NCBI RefSeq assembly: GCF_000876015.1
Contig: NZ_BBQM01000018.1
Location: 248,001 to 312,000 of the forward strand
DNA from: Cupriavidus basilensis
Lineage (GTDB): Bacteria; Pseudomonadota; Gammaproteobacteria; Burkholderiales; Burkholderiaceae
Length of the DNA: 64,000 nt
Direction: 5' to 3'
Of the stretch, positions 55,604 to 64,000 are shown in pieces (position 1 is the stretch's first letter; each line of letters starts with the position of its first letter). The translations under genes were made by a program, and so were the position numbers. The notes beneath the pieces are model-generated. The model was not told where the DNA came from, ran no database searches, and was given only the letters and a program-made list of their open reading frames with translations.

Positions 55604-56980
55604 TTACTTGCCGGCGATCGTCATCTGCTCGATCAGCACCGAGCCGGATTCGTTGGTCCCGCGCACGATCGCATCGGCGCCGACCGCGACGATGTTGCGG
55701 AACATGTCCTGCAGCGTGCTGGCCACCGTGATCCCCTCGACCGGATACTGGATCGCGCCGTTCTCGACCCAGAACCCGGCCGCGCCATGCGAATAGTCGC
55801 CGGTCACGTAGTTGATGCCGTTGCCCATCAGCTCCGTCAGCAGCAGGCCCGTGCCCATCGTCTTGAGCATCGCGCCGAAATCGTCGCCGCCGCGGGTGCG
55901 GGCGCTGCGCAGCGCGAGGTTGTGCGGGCCGCTGGCGTTGCCGGTGCTGCGCATGCCGAGCCGGCGCGCCGAATAGGTCGACAGGAAATAGCCCTCCACC
56001 ACGCCGTCCTTCACGAGGCTGCGCGCATGCGTGCGCACGCCCTCGGCGTCGAACGGCGCGCTGCCCAGCGCGCGCTGCAGGTGCGCGTCCTCGGCGATCT
56101 GCACGTGCGGCGCGAACACCGGCTTGCCGAGGCTGTCGGCGAGAAACGACGACCTGCGGTACAGCATGCCGCCGCTGGCCGCGTGGGCGAACACGCCAAG
56201 CAGGTCCGCCGCCAGCGCGGCCTCGAACAGCACCGGCACCTTGCAGGTGTCGAGACGGCGCGCGCCCATGCGCGCCAGCGCCCGCTGCGCGGCGCGGCGG
56301 CCGACCGACTCCGGCGACGCGAGATCGTCCGCGCTGCGCTGCACGGTGTACCAGTTGCCGCGCTGCATGTCGGCGCCACTGCCCGCGATCGGCGCGCACG
56401 CGATGTAGTGCTGCGAATGCGGATAGCCGCCGGCGAAGCCCTGCGAGGTCGCGCGCACGAACTGCCAGTGGCGGGCCGACACGCTCGCGCCGTCCGAGTT
56501 GCGCACCTGCGCGCCGGCGGCGAACGCCGCCGCTTCCGCGCGGCGGGCGACTGCCACCGCGTCGTCGGCGGAAAGCGGCCACGGGTGGTACAGGTCGAGG
56601 TCGCGCGGCGCGGTCTCGAGCAGGTCGGGGTCGGCCAGGCTTGCCGCGTCGTCGTCGGCCGTGAAGCGCGCGATGTTGCACGCGGCCGCGACGGTATCCC
56701 TGAGCGCCGCCGGCGAGAAGTCCGAGGTGCTGGCGGCGCCGCGCCGCTTGCCGATGAAGACGGTGACGCCGGCGGTCTTGTCGCGGCTGCGCTTGACGGT
56801 CTCGACGTCCCCGCGGCGCACCGACACCGACAGGCCGTCGCCTTCGGAAATCTCGGTGGCCGCGTCGGTCGCGCCGAGCGCCCTGGCGTGGCGGAGAATG
56901 TCCGCCGCCATGTCTTTCAGTTGGTCCTGCGTGTGCGCGAAATGCCGCGCCCGCGTATCGGAAGTAACAGCCATTGTCAT
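55604..56980 (-). CDS. tldE: TldE/PmbA metalloprotease-family partner
   Basis: The 458-residue non-catalytic partner of TldD in the heterodimeric TldD/E protease, which in E. coli cuts the microcin B17 leader and degrades CcdA. Family features include VSVRRGDVETVKRSRDKTAGVTVFIGKRRG in the N-terminal domain and GNGINYVTGDYSHGAAGFWVENG in the C-terminal domain. Length equals E. coli PmbA (450). It lies 15 bases after tldD in the same unit. Chromosomal tldD and tldE are normally unlinked housekeeping genes; their pairing here inside a TonB-type locus suggests a dedicated second copy. Confidence 0.92.
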   Translation of the reverse strand: MTMAVTSDTRARHFAHTQDQLKDMAADILRHARALGATDAATEISEGDGLSVSVRRGDVETVKRSRDKTAGVTVFIGKRRGAASTSDFSPAALRDTVAAACNIARFTADDDAASLADPDLLETAPRDLDLYHPWPLSADDAVAVARRAEAAAFAAGAQVRNSDGASVSARHWQFVRATSQGFAGGYPHSQHYIACAPIAGSGADMQRGNWYTVQRSADDLASPESVGRRAAQRALARMGARRLDTCKVPVLFEAALAADLLGVFAHAASGGMLYRRSSFLADSLGKPVFAPHVQIAEDAHLQRALGSAPFDAEGVRTHARSLVKDGVVEGYFLSTYSARRLGMRSTGNASGPHNLALRSARTRGGDDFGAMLKTMGTGLLLTELMGNGINYVTGDYSHGAAGFWVENGAIQYPVEGITVASTLQDMFRNIVAVGADAIVRGTNESGSVLIEQMTIAGK

Positions 56981-56995
56981 GTATCCGTCGATGCT

Positions 56996-58462
56996 TCAGT
57001 TGGTTCCGCCGACCGTCATCCGGTCGATCCGCAAGGTCGGCTGGCCGAGCCCCACCGGCACGCTCTGCCCCATCTTCCCGCAGTTGCCGACGCCCGCGTC
57101 GAGCGCCATGTCGTTGCCGATCATGCTGACGTACTTGAGCGATTCCGGCCCGCTGCCGATCAGCGTGGCGCCCTTCACCGGGTGCGTGATCCTGCCGTCT
57201 TCGATCAGGTAGGCCTCGGAGGCGGAGAACACGAAATTGCCGTTCGTGATGTCGACCTCGCCGCCGCCGAACTTGCATGCGTACAGGCCATGCTTCACGG
57301 ATTCGACGATCTCGCGCGGGTCCTTGTCGCCGTTGCGCATGTAGGTGTTGGTCATGCGCGGCATCGGCAGCGCCGAGTACGACTCGCGGCGCGCGTTGCC
57401 CGTCACCGGCATGCCGTTCAGGCGCGCGCTCAGGGTGTCCTGGATGTACCCCGTCAGGATGCCGTCCTCGATCAGCGTCGTGCACTGGGTCGGGTTGCCT
57501 TCGTCGTCGATGTTGAGCGAGCCGCGATGGCCCGGCAGCGTGCCGTCGTCGACCACGGTGACGCCCCGGGCCGCGACCTGCTCGCCGAGCCGGCCGGCGA
57601 ACACCGACGAGCCCTTGCGGATGAAGTCGCCCTCCAGGCCGTGGCCGATCGCTTCGTGCAGCAGCACGCCGGGCAGGCCCGGCCCGAGCACCACGGTCAT
57701 CACGCCCGCCGGCGCGGCGCGCGCCTCCAGGTTGACCAGCGCGGTGTCCACCGCCTCGCCGACGTAGCGCGCCAGCACCGCGTCGGTGAAGCCGCCGTAG
57801 TCGGTGCGGCCGCCGCCGCCGCCCGCGCCTTCTCCGCGCCGGCCGTTCTGCTCGGCGATCACCGTGACCGAGAGCCGCACGAGCGGGCGGACGTCGGCGC
57901 CGAGCACGCCGTCGCTGCGCGCCACCAGCACCACGTCGTAGGTGCCGGTCAGGCTGGCCATCACCTGCCTGACGCGCGGGTCGCGCGCGCGGGCCATCCG
58001 CTCGACGCGCTCGAGCAGCTTCACCTTCGCGGTGGCGTCGAGCGACGCCAGCGGATCGGCGGGCCGGTACAGGTCGCGGCCCGCCGCGCGCCGGAGCGCC
58101 GGCGCCGCCGCGATCTTCCGGCTGCCGCCGCCGGCGCGGGTGATCGCCCTGGTGGTGGCGGCGGCCTCGCGGATCGCTTCCGGCGAGAGGTCGTCGGAGT
58201 AGGCGAACGCGGTGCGCTCGCCGACCACCGCGCGCACGCCGACGCCCTGGTCGATGCTGAAGCTGCCCGACTTGACGATGCCGTCCTCGAGGCTCCACGC
58301 CTCGCTGCGGGTGGACTGGAAATAGAGGTCGGCGTAGTCGACCTGGTGCGTGAAAATGTCGGCGAGCGTCCCGGTGAGCAGGGTTTCGTCGTGGCCGTAT
58401 GGCGCCAGCAGGATGTCCTGCGCGAGCGCGAGGTGGCGGATGCCGGGTTCGGGGATATGCAT
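56996..58462 (-). CDS. tldD: TldD metalloprotease subunit
   Basis: The catalytic subunit of TldD/E, a zinc protease that admits only unfolded peptides to an enclosed chamber. The 488-residue protein has the HExxxH motif intact at H269, E270 and H274 (VLLHEAIGHGLEGD) and the late Cys in GNCGKMGQS that completes the metal site. The ATG at 58462 starts MHIPEPGIRHLALAQDILL, where E. coli-type proteins begin. It is preceded by the thioredoxin-fusion gene after about 100 bases and followed closely by tldE. It probably cleaves a peptide imported or made by this locus. Confidence 0.93.
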   Translation of the reverse strand: MHIPEPGIRHLALAQDILLAPYGHDETLLTGTLADIFTHQVDYADLYFQSTRSEAWSLEDGIVKSGSFSIDQGVGVRAVVGERTAFAYSDDLSPEAIREAAATTRAITRAGGGSRKIAAAPALRRAAGRDLYRPADPLASLDATAKVKLLERVERMARARDPRVRQVMASLTGTYDVVLVARSDGVLGADVRPLVRLSVTVIAEQNGRRGEGAGGGGGRTDYGGFTDAVLARYVGEAVDTALVNLEARAAPAGVMTVVLGPGLPGVLLHEAIGHGLEGDFIRKGSSVFAGRLGEQVAARGVTVVDDGTLPGHRGSLNIDDEGNPTQCTTLIEDGILTGYIQDTLSARLNGMPVTGNARRESYSALPMPRMTNTYMRNGDKDPREIVESVKHGLYACKFGGGEVDITNGNFVFSASEAYLIEDGRITHPVKGATLIGSGPESLKYVSMIGNDMALDAGVGNCGKMGQSVPVGLGQPTLRIDRMTVGGTN

Positions 58463-58563
58463 GGTGAACAGGTGGTGTTGGCTGGCATGGCGAGGCGCCG
58501 CGGCATGGCTCGCGCGGCGGTCCGTCGCCGGTCTTCGGCGCCTCGCTGGCAGCCGGTCGGTCT

Positions 58564-59856
58564 TCAGTCGGCGGCTGCCATCACGGGCGCCGCCGCGCAC
58601 AGCGCCTTGAAGCGGGCGCCGACGAGATTGGCCAGGCGGCTGCCATTGGCCTGCTGCACCGCCTCCCATGCCTCCAGGCGCGCCTGCAGCGCCGGATGGG
58701 TCTTGCGCACGGTCGGCCGCACCTGCTCGCGCAGCGCCTGCCTGCGCGCTTCCCATCGCGCCAGCGCTTCGGCGTCGCCGTCGGCGGGGCGCTCGCCGAG
58801 CGTGGACGACAGCCCCTTCCACGTTGCCTCGTAGACGGACTGCATCTGCTTCTGGTCCTCGCCGCCCCAGCAGCCGAGGCGCGCCATCTCGGCGGTCAGG
58901 GCGCGGCTGTACGACGCGAAGAACAGCGCGGAGATGTCGCACTCCGCCAGCGCCATCGTCGTGCGCTCGAAGTTGACCAGGAACCCCTGCTCGGGCGACC
59001 AGTCGGGCAGCTCGCCGCCGGCATCGGGATCGAACGGCGGCGGCGCGAGCGCGACCACGTCGCGCAGCAGCACCGACCATTCCTGCTCCGTGGCCGGCTC
59101 GCCGTCCAGTTCGCGCCGGTGGAACGCGGCCAGCCGCTCGCACAGCGCGCGCGCGGCCTCGGTCGGCGCGTTGCGCGCGCTGCCGATGCCGGGGTCGTGC
59201 AGCAGCCAGTCCGCCAGCACGAGCGAGACGCGGGCCAGGTCGATGCCGACCGGGATGCCTTCCACGAAATCGACCACCCAGTCGTGGGCCGGCGCACCGT
59301 CTTCCGGCTCCCGGACGACCCACCACAGCCCGTTGAGCAGGCTGCCCAGCGTGTGCGGGCCGCCGGTGGTGCCGGCGAACGCGCCGGCGCGCGTCGCCGC
59401 GCTGTCGGCGGGAAGGTTGTCGGTGTCGAACACCGCCGCCCGCAGGCGCCGCAGATAGTCCGCCTTGAGCGCGGGATCGCCGCCGAAGCTCGGCACGGCC
59501 GCAGCCGCCGGCGCCGCGGCTGCGGGCACGGCCTTCGTGAGGTCGTCGAACAGCACCTTGAGGCCGGCCTGCGAATGCGCGACGTGCGGCATGCGCAGTT
59601 CGCCCTGCCCGAACAACATCAGCCTCGGGATGCTGCGGATGCCGAACCGCCTCGCGGTTTCGGGGTTTTCGTCGATGTTCAGCTTGACGATCCGGATGCT
59701 GCCGGCGTACTGGCCGGCAAGGCGCTCCAGCATGGGGTTGAGCGCCTTGCAGGGAGCGCACCAGGGCGCCCAGAAATCGAGCAGCACGGGAGGCTCCGAC
59801 TGCAGGACATCCTGCTCGAAGGTCGCGTCGGTGGTATTGAGGATCAAAGCACTCAT
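58564..59856 (-). CDS. Thioredoxin domain fused to an unknown helical domain
   Basis: A 430-residue cytoplasmic protein. Residues 1-110 are a complete thioredoxin fold: FWAPWCAPCKALNP with redox cysteines C33 and C36 (CAPC instead of the usual CGPC), and the cis-proline in RSIPRLMLFGQGEL. After an Ala/Pro linker (about 110-125) comes a 300-residue, mostly helical domain that I do not recognise, rich in Trp and acidic residues (LLNGLWWVVREPEDG, DWVVDFVEGIPVGIDLARV). No signal peptide or membrane segment. ATG 59856 is chosen because the fold begins there. It sits between the ABC transporter and tldD, so it may reduce disulfides in the locus substrate before proteolysis. Confidence 0.8.
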   Translation of the reverse strand: MSALILNTTDATFEQDVLQSEPPVLLDFWAPWCAPCKALNPMLERLAGQYAGSIRIVKLNIDENPETARRFGIRSIPRLMLFGQGELRMPHVAHSQAGLKVLFDDLTKAVPAAAAPAAAAVPSFGGDPALKADYLRRLRAAVFDTDNLPADSAATRAGAFAGTTGGPHTLGSLLNGLWWVVREPEDGAPAHDWVVDFVEGIPVGIDLARVSLVLADWLLHDPGIGSARNAPTEAARALCERLAAFHRRELDGEPATEQEWSVLLRDVVALAPPPFDPDAGGELPDWSPEQGFLVNFERTTMALAECDISALFFASYSRALTAEMARLGCWGGEDQKQMQSVYEATWKGLSSTLGERPADGDAEALARWEARRQALREQVRPTVRKTHPALQARLEAWEAVQQANGSRLANLVGARFKALCAAAPVMAAAD

Positions 59857-59920
59857 GATCAATGGCTTCCTTTGGTTCGGAGAAACGCCGGATGGCCGCC
59901 GGACAGACGCCGGACGGACA

Positions 59921-61720
59921 TCAGACGGACAGCATGGAAACGGCGGAACCGGTCCGCGCGGCGGGTCCCTGCGCGGACAGGCTGTCCTGCACATGCAGCA
60001 CGTGCGTGTGGAACGCGCCGAGCGTCGCGTGGTGCGAAATGCTGAACAGCGCCGTGTCCGGCAAGCGCTGCACGAGCAGGTTGTAGAGATGGCGTTCGGT
60101 ATCCGGGTCGAGCGCGCTGGTCGACTCGTCCATCAGCAGGTAGTCGGGCCGCTGCAGCAGCGCGCGCGCGATCGCCAGGCGCTGCTGCTCGCCCGGCGAC
60201 AGCCGGTGGCCCCAGGGCGCGGATTCTTCCAGTTGGCCGCAGTACTGCCCGAGCTGGCAATCGACCAGCACCTGGCGGCACACGGCGTTGGGGAAGGCGT
60301 CCTCGGCCGAGGGATAGCACAGCGCCGCCTTGAGCGTGCCGGCCGGCAGGTAGTTCTTCTGCGACAGGAACAGGATCTTCGCGCCGCCGGGCATCGTGAC
60401 GGTGCCGCCGCCGTAGGGCCAGATGCCGGCCAGCGCGCGCATCAGCGTGCTCTTGCCCGCGCCGGACGGCCCGCGCACCAGCCAGCGCTCGCCGGGCGCC
60501 AGCTCGAACGAAAGATCGCGGGCGAGGATGCGTCCCCCGGGCGTGGCCAGCGTCAGGCCGGCGGCGCCCAGCCGCTGCCCGGCCGTGGCCGCGTGCGCGA
60601 TGGCCGGTCGGCGCGGCGCGTCGTCCGCCGCGCCGGTGGCCCGCTCGAGTCCGTCCAGGCGCGAGACGATGACGCGGAAGTTCTGCAGGCTCTGGTAGTT
60701 CGCGATGAACCAGGAGAGCGTGATCACCAGCGTGGTGAACGCGGAGCCCATCATGCTCATGTCGCCGAGCGTGATCGCGTGCGACAGGTAGCGCGGCAGC
60801 ACGATGAACGTCGGCACGAACACGGAGATGTGCAGCAGCACGACGTTGAGCGGGGTGAAGCGCACGTCGAAGCGGACGATCTGCCATGCGTTGCGCCACA
60901 CGGCGTCGAAGCCGCGGCGCAGCCGCTGGCTTTCGGTCCGCGAGCCACGATACAGCGCGATCTGCTCGGCGTGCTCCCGCACGCCCGTCATCATGAAGCG
61001 GAAATCGGCCTCGGCCCGCTCCTTGGCGAAATTGAGCCGCATCATCGGCTTGCCGACCAGGTGGACCAGGCACGAGGTGCCCAGCGCGTACAGCACCGCG
61101 GCCCAGAACAGATAGCCCGGCACCACGACCGCGTGGCCGAAGAGAACGAAGTCGATCGGCCCCGACTTCCGCCACAGGATCTCCGAGAAGCTCGCCAGGC
61201 TCACCAGCGCCGCGATGAAGCCGATGGTCAGCGTGTAGCCGAGCGAGACGAACTGGGCCACATCCTGGGTGATGCGCTGGTCGGGGTTGTCGACCAACTG
61301 GTCGCGCTCGATGCGGTAGAACGCGCCGCGCGCGAGCCACTTGTCGATCATGTGTTCGGTCATCCATCTGCGCCCGCCGATCTCCAGCGTCGAGCGCAGC
61401 AGGATGTCGAGCGAGGCGAGCACCGCGATCGCGGCCATGATGGCGGCGAGCTGGCGGGCGATGGGGCCCATGCCGGCCACGTCGTAGCGCTGCACCGCGT
61501 CCATGAACACGCCGTGCCACGCGTTGAACGCCACCATCACGTGGTTGGTGACGAGGGTCAGGCCGATGGCCAGGGCCAGCAGCGCGACGGCCTTCCACCG
61601 CAGCGGCGTGCCCAGGACCGGAGACGCCAGGCGCCAGGCGGCGCGCAGGGTGCCGCCGGGCGGAACGATCGGCGCCGCCGCGCGGGGCGCCGCGCCGGAT
61701 TCGCGAAAAAGGGACTTCAC
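59921..61720 (-). CDS. ABC transporter, SbmA/BacA-like membrane domain fused to ATPase
   Basis: A 599-residue half-transporter with N-terminal membrane domain (six segments, about 40-345) of the SbmA/BacA/ABCD class and C-terminal ATPase. Class features are DNPDQRITQDVAQFV and NFAKERAEADFRFMMTGVREHAEQIALYRG. The ATPase is intact: Walker A GPSGAGKST (417-425), Q454 in FLSQKNYLP, signature LSPGEQQ (507), Walker B YLLMDE (527) and H563. Relatives include E. coli YddA and mycobacterial Rv1819c, an importer of B12 and peptide drugs, so import of a large hydrophilic substrate is plausible; export is the alternative. The start is a GTG at 61720, 19 bases after exbD. Confidence 0.88.
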   Translation of the reverse strand: MKSLFRESGAAPRAAAPIVPPGGTLRAAWRLASPVLGTPLRWKAVALLALAIGLTLVTNHVMVAFNAWHGVFMDAVQRYDVAGMGPIARQLAAIMAAIAVLASLDILLRSTLEIGGRRWMTEHMIDKWLARGAFYRIERDQLVDNPDQRITQDVAQFVSLGYTLTIGFIAALVSLASFSEILWRKSGPIDFVLFGHAVVVPGYLFWAAVLYALGTSCLVHLVGKPMMRLNFAKERAEADFRFMMTGVREHAEQIALYRGSRTESQRLRRGFDAVWRNAWQIVRFDVRFTPLNVVLLHISVFVPTFIVLPRYLSHAITLGDMSMMGSAFTTLVITLSWFIANYQSLQNFRVIVSRLDGLERATGAADDAPRRPAIAHAATAGQRLGAAGLTLATPGGRILARDLSFELAPGERWLVRGPSGAGKSTLMRALAGIWPYGGGTVTMPGGAKILFLSQKNYLPAGTLKAALCYPSAEDAFPNAVCRQVLVDCQLGQYCGQLEESAPWGHRLSPGEQQRLAIARALLQRPDYLLMDESTSALDPDTERHLYNLLVQRLPDTALFSISHHATLGAFHTHVLHVQDSLSAQGPAARTGSAVSMLSV

Positions 61721-61739
61721 GGATGGACTCTCGGCTGGG

Positions 61740-62147
61740 TTAGGACTTCGGCGTCGTCACGAAATTGATGTTCGTGAGCCCGGCGCGCTGCGCGGCCGCG
61801 AGCACGCCGGCGACCGCCTCGTAGGGTGTCGCGCGGTCGGCGTAAAGCTGGAGCGCCGGCTGCGGCTGCTGCCCGGCCGCCACCGCCAGCCTGGCGGCCA
61901 GCGCGCCTTCGTCGACCGGCCGGGCGTTCCACGCGACGGCGCCGCCCGCGTCGACCGAGACCTCGACGCGCTCGGGCTGGTTGTCGGCGGGCGTGCTGCT
62001 CGCGCGCGGCAGCTCGAGCTTGACCGCGTGCGTGATGGCCGGCAGCGTGACCATGAAGACGATCAGCAGCACCAGCATCACGTCGATCAGCGGCGTCATG
62101 TTGATCTCGGTGACGACGTCGTCGTGCTCTTCGAACGAGGGCGCCAT
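61740..62147 (-). CDS. exbD: ExbD biopolymer transport protein
   Basis: Part of the ExbB-ExbD-TonB energiser that couples proton motive force to outer-membrane receptors. The 135-residue protein has a short cytoplasmic N-terminus, the conserved EINMTPLIDVMLVLLIVFMVTLP with the essential membrane aspartate (about residue 22), and a periplasmic domain ending FVTTPKS. It starts one base after exbB. Confidence 0.95.
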   Translation of the reverse strand: MAPSFEEHDDVVTEINMTPLIDVMLVLLIVFMVTLPAITHAVKLELPRASSTPADNQPERVEVSVDAGGAVAWNARPVDEGALAARLAVAAGQQPQPALQLYADRATPYEAVAGVLAAAQRAGLTNINFVTTPKS

Positions 62148-62148
62148 G

Positions 62149-62877
62149 TCAGATCCCCTGCTGGATCATGATCGACAGCGCGGGCCGCGAGGACGGCGCG
62201 ATGTTCGTCCCCTTGCTGGCCCGGCCGCGCTCGCCCCGCACGAAGAACGAATGGAGCTCGTGGCGGAAGCGGTGCAGCTTGTGCGCCACGCCGCGGTTGT
62301 TGCGCGCGATGGTGTTGTAGCCGAGCACGGCCGGGATCGCCACGAACAGGCCGAAGGCGGTCATCACCAGCGATTCGCCGACCGGGCCGGCCACCTGCGA
62401 CAGGCTCGACTGGCCCGCCGCGCTGATCGCCATCAGCGCGTGGTAGATGCCCCATACCGTGCCGAACAGCCCGATGAACGGCGCGGTGCTGCCGATCGAG
62501 GCCAGCACGCCCAGGCCGCTCGCCAGGCGGGCGAGATGTTCGTCGAGCGCGATGCCCAGGCAGCGGTGCAGCCATTCGTCGGGCGCCATCATCTCTTCCG
62601 AGTGCGGGCCGCGATAGGCCTCCTGCGCCGCCTCCACCAGGTCCAGGTGAGGGTTGCCCGGACCCGCGCGCCCCAGCGAGGCCTGCGCTTCGACGAGCGA
62701 CCCCGCCAGCCAGAAATCCCGCTCGGCGGCGGTGGCGCGCCGCTTGAGGCGGACGAGCTCCATGCCTTTGTAGAAGATGACGCCCCATGACAGCATCGAC
62801 ATGAGGATGAGCAGCAGCATGATGGCGCGCGCGACGGCGTCGCCCTGCTGCCAGACCGCGTTCAGTCCGTATTGCAT
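62149..62877 (-). CDS. exbB: ExbB proton-channel component (MotA/TolQ/ExbB family)
   Basis: The 242-residue ExbB has three membrane segments (about 15-38, 128-150 and 170-195). The conserved pore stretch is ASIGSTAPFIGLFGTVWGIYHALMAIS, followed by GESLVMTAFGLFVAIPAVLGYN. The ATG at 62877 is chosen because the reading upstream lacks family similarity and overlaps tonB. It lies 29 bases after tonB and one base before exbD. Confidence 0.95.
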   Translation of the reverse strand: MQYGLNAVWQQGDAVARAIMLLLILMSMLSWGVIFYKGMELVRLKRRATAAERDFWLAGSLVEAQASLGRAGPGNPHLDLVEAAQEAYRGPHSEEMMAPDEWLHRCLGIALDEHLARLASGLGVLASIGSTAPFIGLFGTVWGIYHALMAISAAGQSSLSQVAGPVGESLVMTAFGLFVAIPAVLGYNTIARNNRGVAHKLHRFRHELHSFFVRGERGRASKGTNIAPSSRPALSIMIQQGI

Positions 62878-62906
62878 AGCGAGGTTCTCCTTGGAATCCG
62901 GTGGAG

Positions 62907-63674
62907 TCAGTTGGTGAGGTTGAATGCCAGCGTCTGCACCGCGCGCACGCTGGCGGGCAAGCCGTTCTCGAGGTACGGATCGCAGCGGCCGGCGCGCAGG
63001 GTCTGCACCGCGGCGGCGTCGAGCTCGGCGAAGCCGCTGCTGGTGTCGACCTCGACCTGGGCGGCCCTGCCGGTGACGTCGATCGTCACGCGCAGGATCA
63101 CCGTGCCTTCGTGGCGCAGCCGCCGGGCCACCGCCGGATAGGCGGGCTGGGCGAAATGGCACACGATGCGGGCGACGTCCCTGACCGCATTGGCCCCGGG
63201 CAGGTTGAGCTCGCGGTTGAGCGCCGCGGGCGCGGTCGGCGCCGCCGCCTGCGCCGTTGGCGAGGCCGTCGGCGTGACCGCTTCGGGCGGCGCGGGCGGC
63301 GTGGCCGGCGCGGTTTCCGCCGGCACGCTGCGCGCCGCCTGCGAGCGCGCCGAGGCCAGCACCGGCGCGTGCCGCGGCACGGCCTGGCGCGGCGGCGCGG
63401 GCCGGGCCGCCGGTGCCGGTTTTTCCGGCGCGGGCGCCGGTGCCGGAGCGGGCGCCGACACCAGCGTGACCCGCACCCCCGCGCCGGAGACCGGGCGGCC
63501 GGCGGCCGCGAGCGAGGCGGGCGGCGCGTATCGCGCGATGCCGAACAGCGCCAGCCCGTGCAGCAGCAGCGTGAACGCCACGCCGCCGAGCCGGCGCGCA
63601 TGCGCGGATGGCCGCGGCTTTCCATCGGGCGCCGGGCGAGCCCGCCACGGCGGCGAGGGCACGAAGATCTCCAT
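62907..63674 (-). CDS. tonB: TonB energy-transducing protein
   Basis: Periplasm-spanning protein that transmits energy from ExbB/ExbD to the receptor. The 255-residue product has one membrane anchor at about 30-48 (GVAFTLLLHGLALFGIARYA), a Pro/Ala-rich spacer (about 70-160, repeated AP pairs) and the C-terminal TonB domain (AYPAVARRLRHEGTVILRVTIDV, then FAELDAAAVQTLRAGRCDPYLENG). Start ATG 63674 is eight bases after the receptor stop, so receptor and TonB are co-expressed. The dedicated TonB set suggests that this receptor works independently of the housekeeping one. Confidence 0.94.
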   Translation of the reverse strand: MEIFVPSPPWRARPAPDGKPRPSAHARRLGGVAFTLLLHGLALFGIARYAPPASLAAAGRPVSGAGVRVTLVSAPAPAPAPAPEKPAPAARPAPPRQAVPRHAPVLASARSQAARSVPAETAPATPPAPPEAVTPTASPTAQAAAPTAPAALNRELNLPGANAVRDVARIVCHFAQPAYPAVARRLRHEGTVILRVTIDVTGRAAQVEVDTSSGFAELDAAAVQTLRAGRCDPYLENGLPASVRAVQTLAFNLTN

Positions 63675-63682
63675 GAGGCGCC

Positions 63683-64000
63683 TCAGAAGTTGTGGGTCGC
63701 GGTGACGTAGACCAGGCGCCCCGGCAGGACTTCCACCAGTTGCTGGCTGGCGTAGTCGCCGTACAGCGTGCGGGCGAACAGGTTCTTCACGCCGAGCGTC
63801 AGCGACCACTGCCTGTCGCGGTAATAGAGGCTCGCGTCGGTGCGGGCCTGGCCGGGAATCGAGCGGTTTTCGCCGGTGAAGGCAGTGGCCTGATAGCGGG
63901 TGCGCGCCCAGATGCCGACGCCGACGCCCCAGCCGCGCAGGGTCTCGCCCTGCAGGTCATAGGTCGTCCACAGGCTGGCGGAGCTTCGCGGCAGCTGGCT
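63683..64000 (-). CDS. TonB-dependent siderophore-type receptor (C-terminal 105 residues)
   Basis: Only the end of the gene is present. The visible frame reads as the last barrel strands of a TonB-dependent siderophore receptor: GWGVGVGIWARTRYQA, then QARTDASLYYRDRQWSLTLG, VKNLFARTLYGDY and the terminal LVYVTATHNF with the obligatory C-terminal Phe. This pattern resembles the FpvA/FhuE/FoxA group. The 5' part, including any N-terminal signalling domain that would talk to FecR, lies beyond the window. Confidence 0.9.
   Translation of the reverse strand, partial: SQLPRSSASLWTTYDLQGETLRGWGVGVGIWARTRYQATAFTGENRSIPGQARTDASLYYRDRQWSLTLGVKNLFARTLYGDYASQQLVEVLPGRLVYVTATHNF

Overview
The window looks like a chromosomal segment of a high-GC beta-proteobacterium of the Burkholderiaceae, most like Cupriavidus or Ralstonia. 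The reasons are the gene order ilvI-ilvH-ilvC-psd-pssA-(LysM/BON)-leuA next to rpsO-pnp, a PuuD-type purine pathway, the pepN-fbp-tRNA-Thr block, and near-exclusive use of G/C-ending codons. The genus is inferred from gene order and protein resemblance; no search was run.

Region 1 (1-11.2 kb, minus strand): pnp (cut by the window edge), rpsO, a branched-chain amino-acid type periplasmic binding protein, and the branched-chain amino acid and phospholipid block. leuA is preceded by what looks like a leucine attenuator, a 26-codon leader ORF rich in the rare CTA codon.

Region 2 (11.5-19.4 kb, plus strand): an ECF-like sigma factor translationally coupled to a single-pass membrane protein (DUF3619), followed by DUF3106, RDD and lipase-like genes. 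Next is a three-gene unit, phospholipase C-like phosphoesterase (PlcP type), GT4 glycosyltransferase (Agt type) and diacylglycerol kinase, sitting directly downstream of four 11-bp-phased Pho half-sites. This predicts lipid remodelling under phosphate starvation. A TetR regulator and a LOG-family protein follow.

Region 3 (19.4-23.3 kb, minus): truncated haemoglobin, YbbP-like permease and a DUF4126 membrane protein.

Region 4 (23.4-41.1 kb): purine salvage and degradation. A LysR regulator is divergent from xdhA-xdhB-xdhC-(adenine deaminase)-guaD. Further on, uraH-puuD diverges from a GntR regulator, an NCS2 permease, puuE and uraD. Together they take adenine and guanine to xanthine, urate and then allantoate. 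Between the two halves lie a fatty-acid desaturase, a GDT1-family Mn exporter behind a yybP-ykoY (Mn) riboswitch, and a Tat-exported oxidoreductase.

Region 5 (41.3-53.2 kb): a porin, a TonB-dependent siderophore receptor with a Fur-like box, a small cysteine-containing protein, maeB, a DUF4136 lipoprotein, pepN, fbp and tRNA-Thr(CGT).

Region 6 (53.3-64 kb, all minus): an unusual locus directly after the tRNA. In transcription order it is a TonB-dependent receptor (5' part outside the window), tonB, exbB, exbD, an SbmA/Rv1819c-type ABC transporter, a thioredoxin fused to an unknown domain, tldD and tldE. After a gap comes a consensus sigma-54 promoter, two coupled tiny ORFs, a FecI-type sigma factor and FecR. 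It reads as a self-contained system for importing a large substrate, perhaps a modified peptide, and cutting it in the cytoplasm. This is the best candidate for an undescribed system here.
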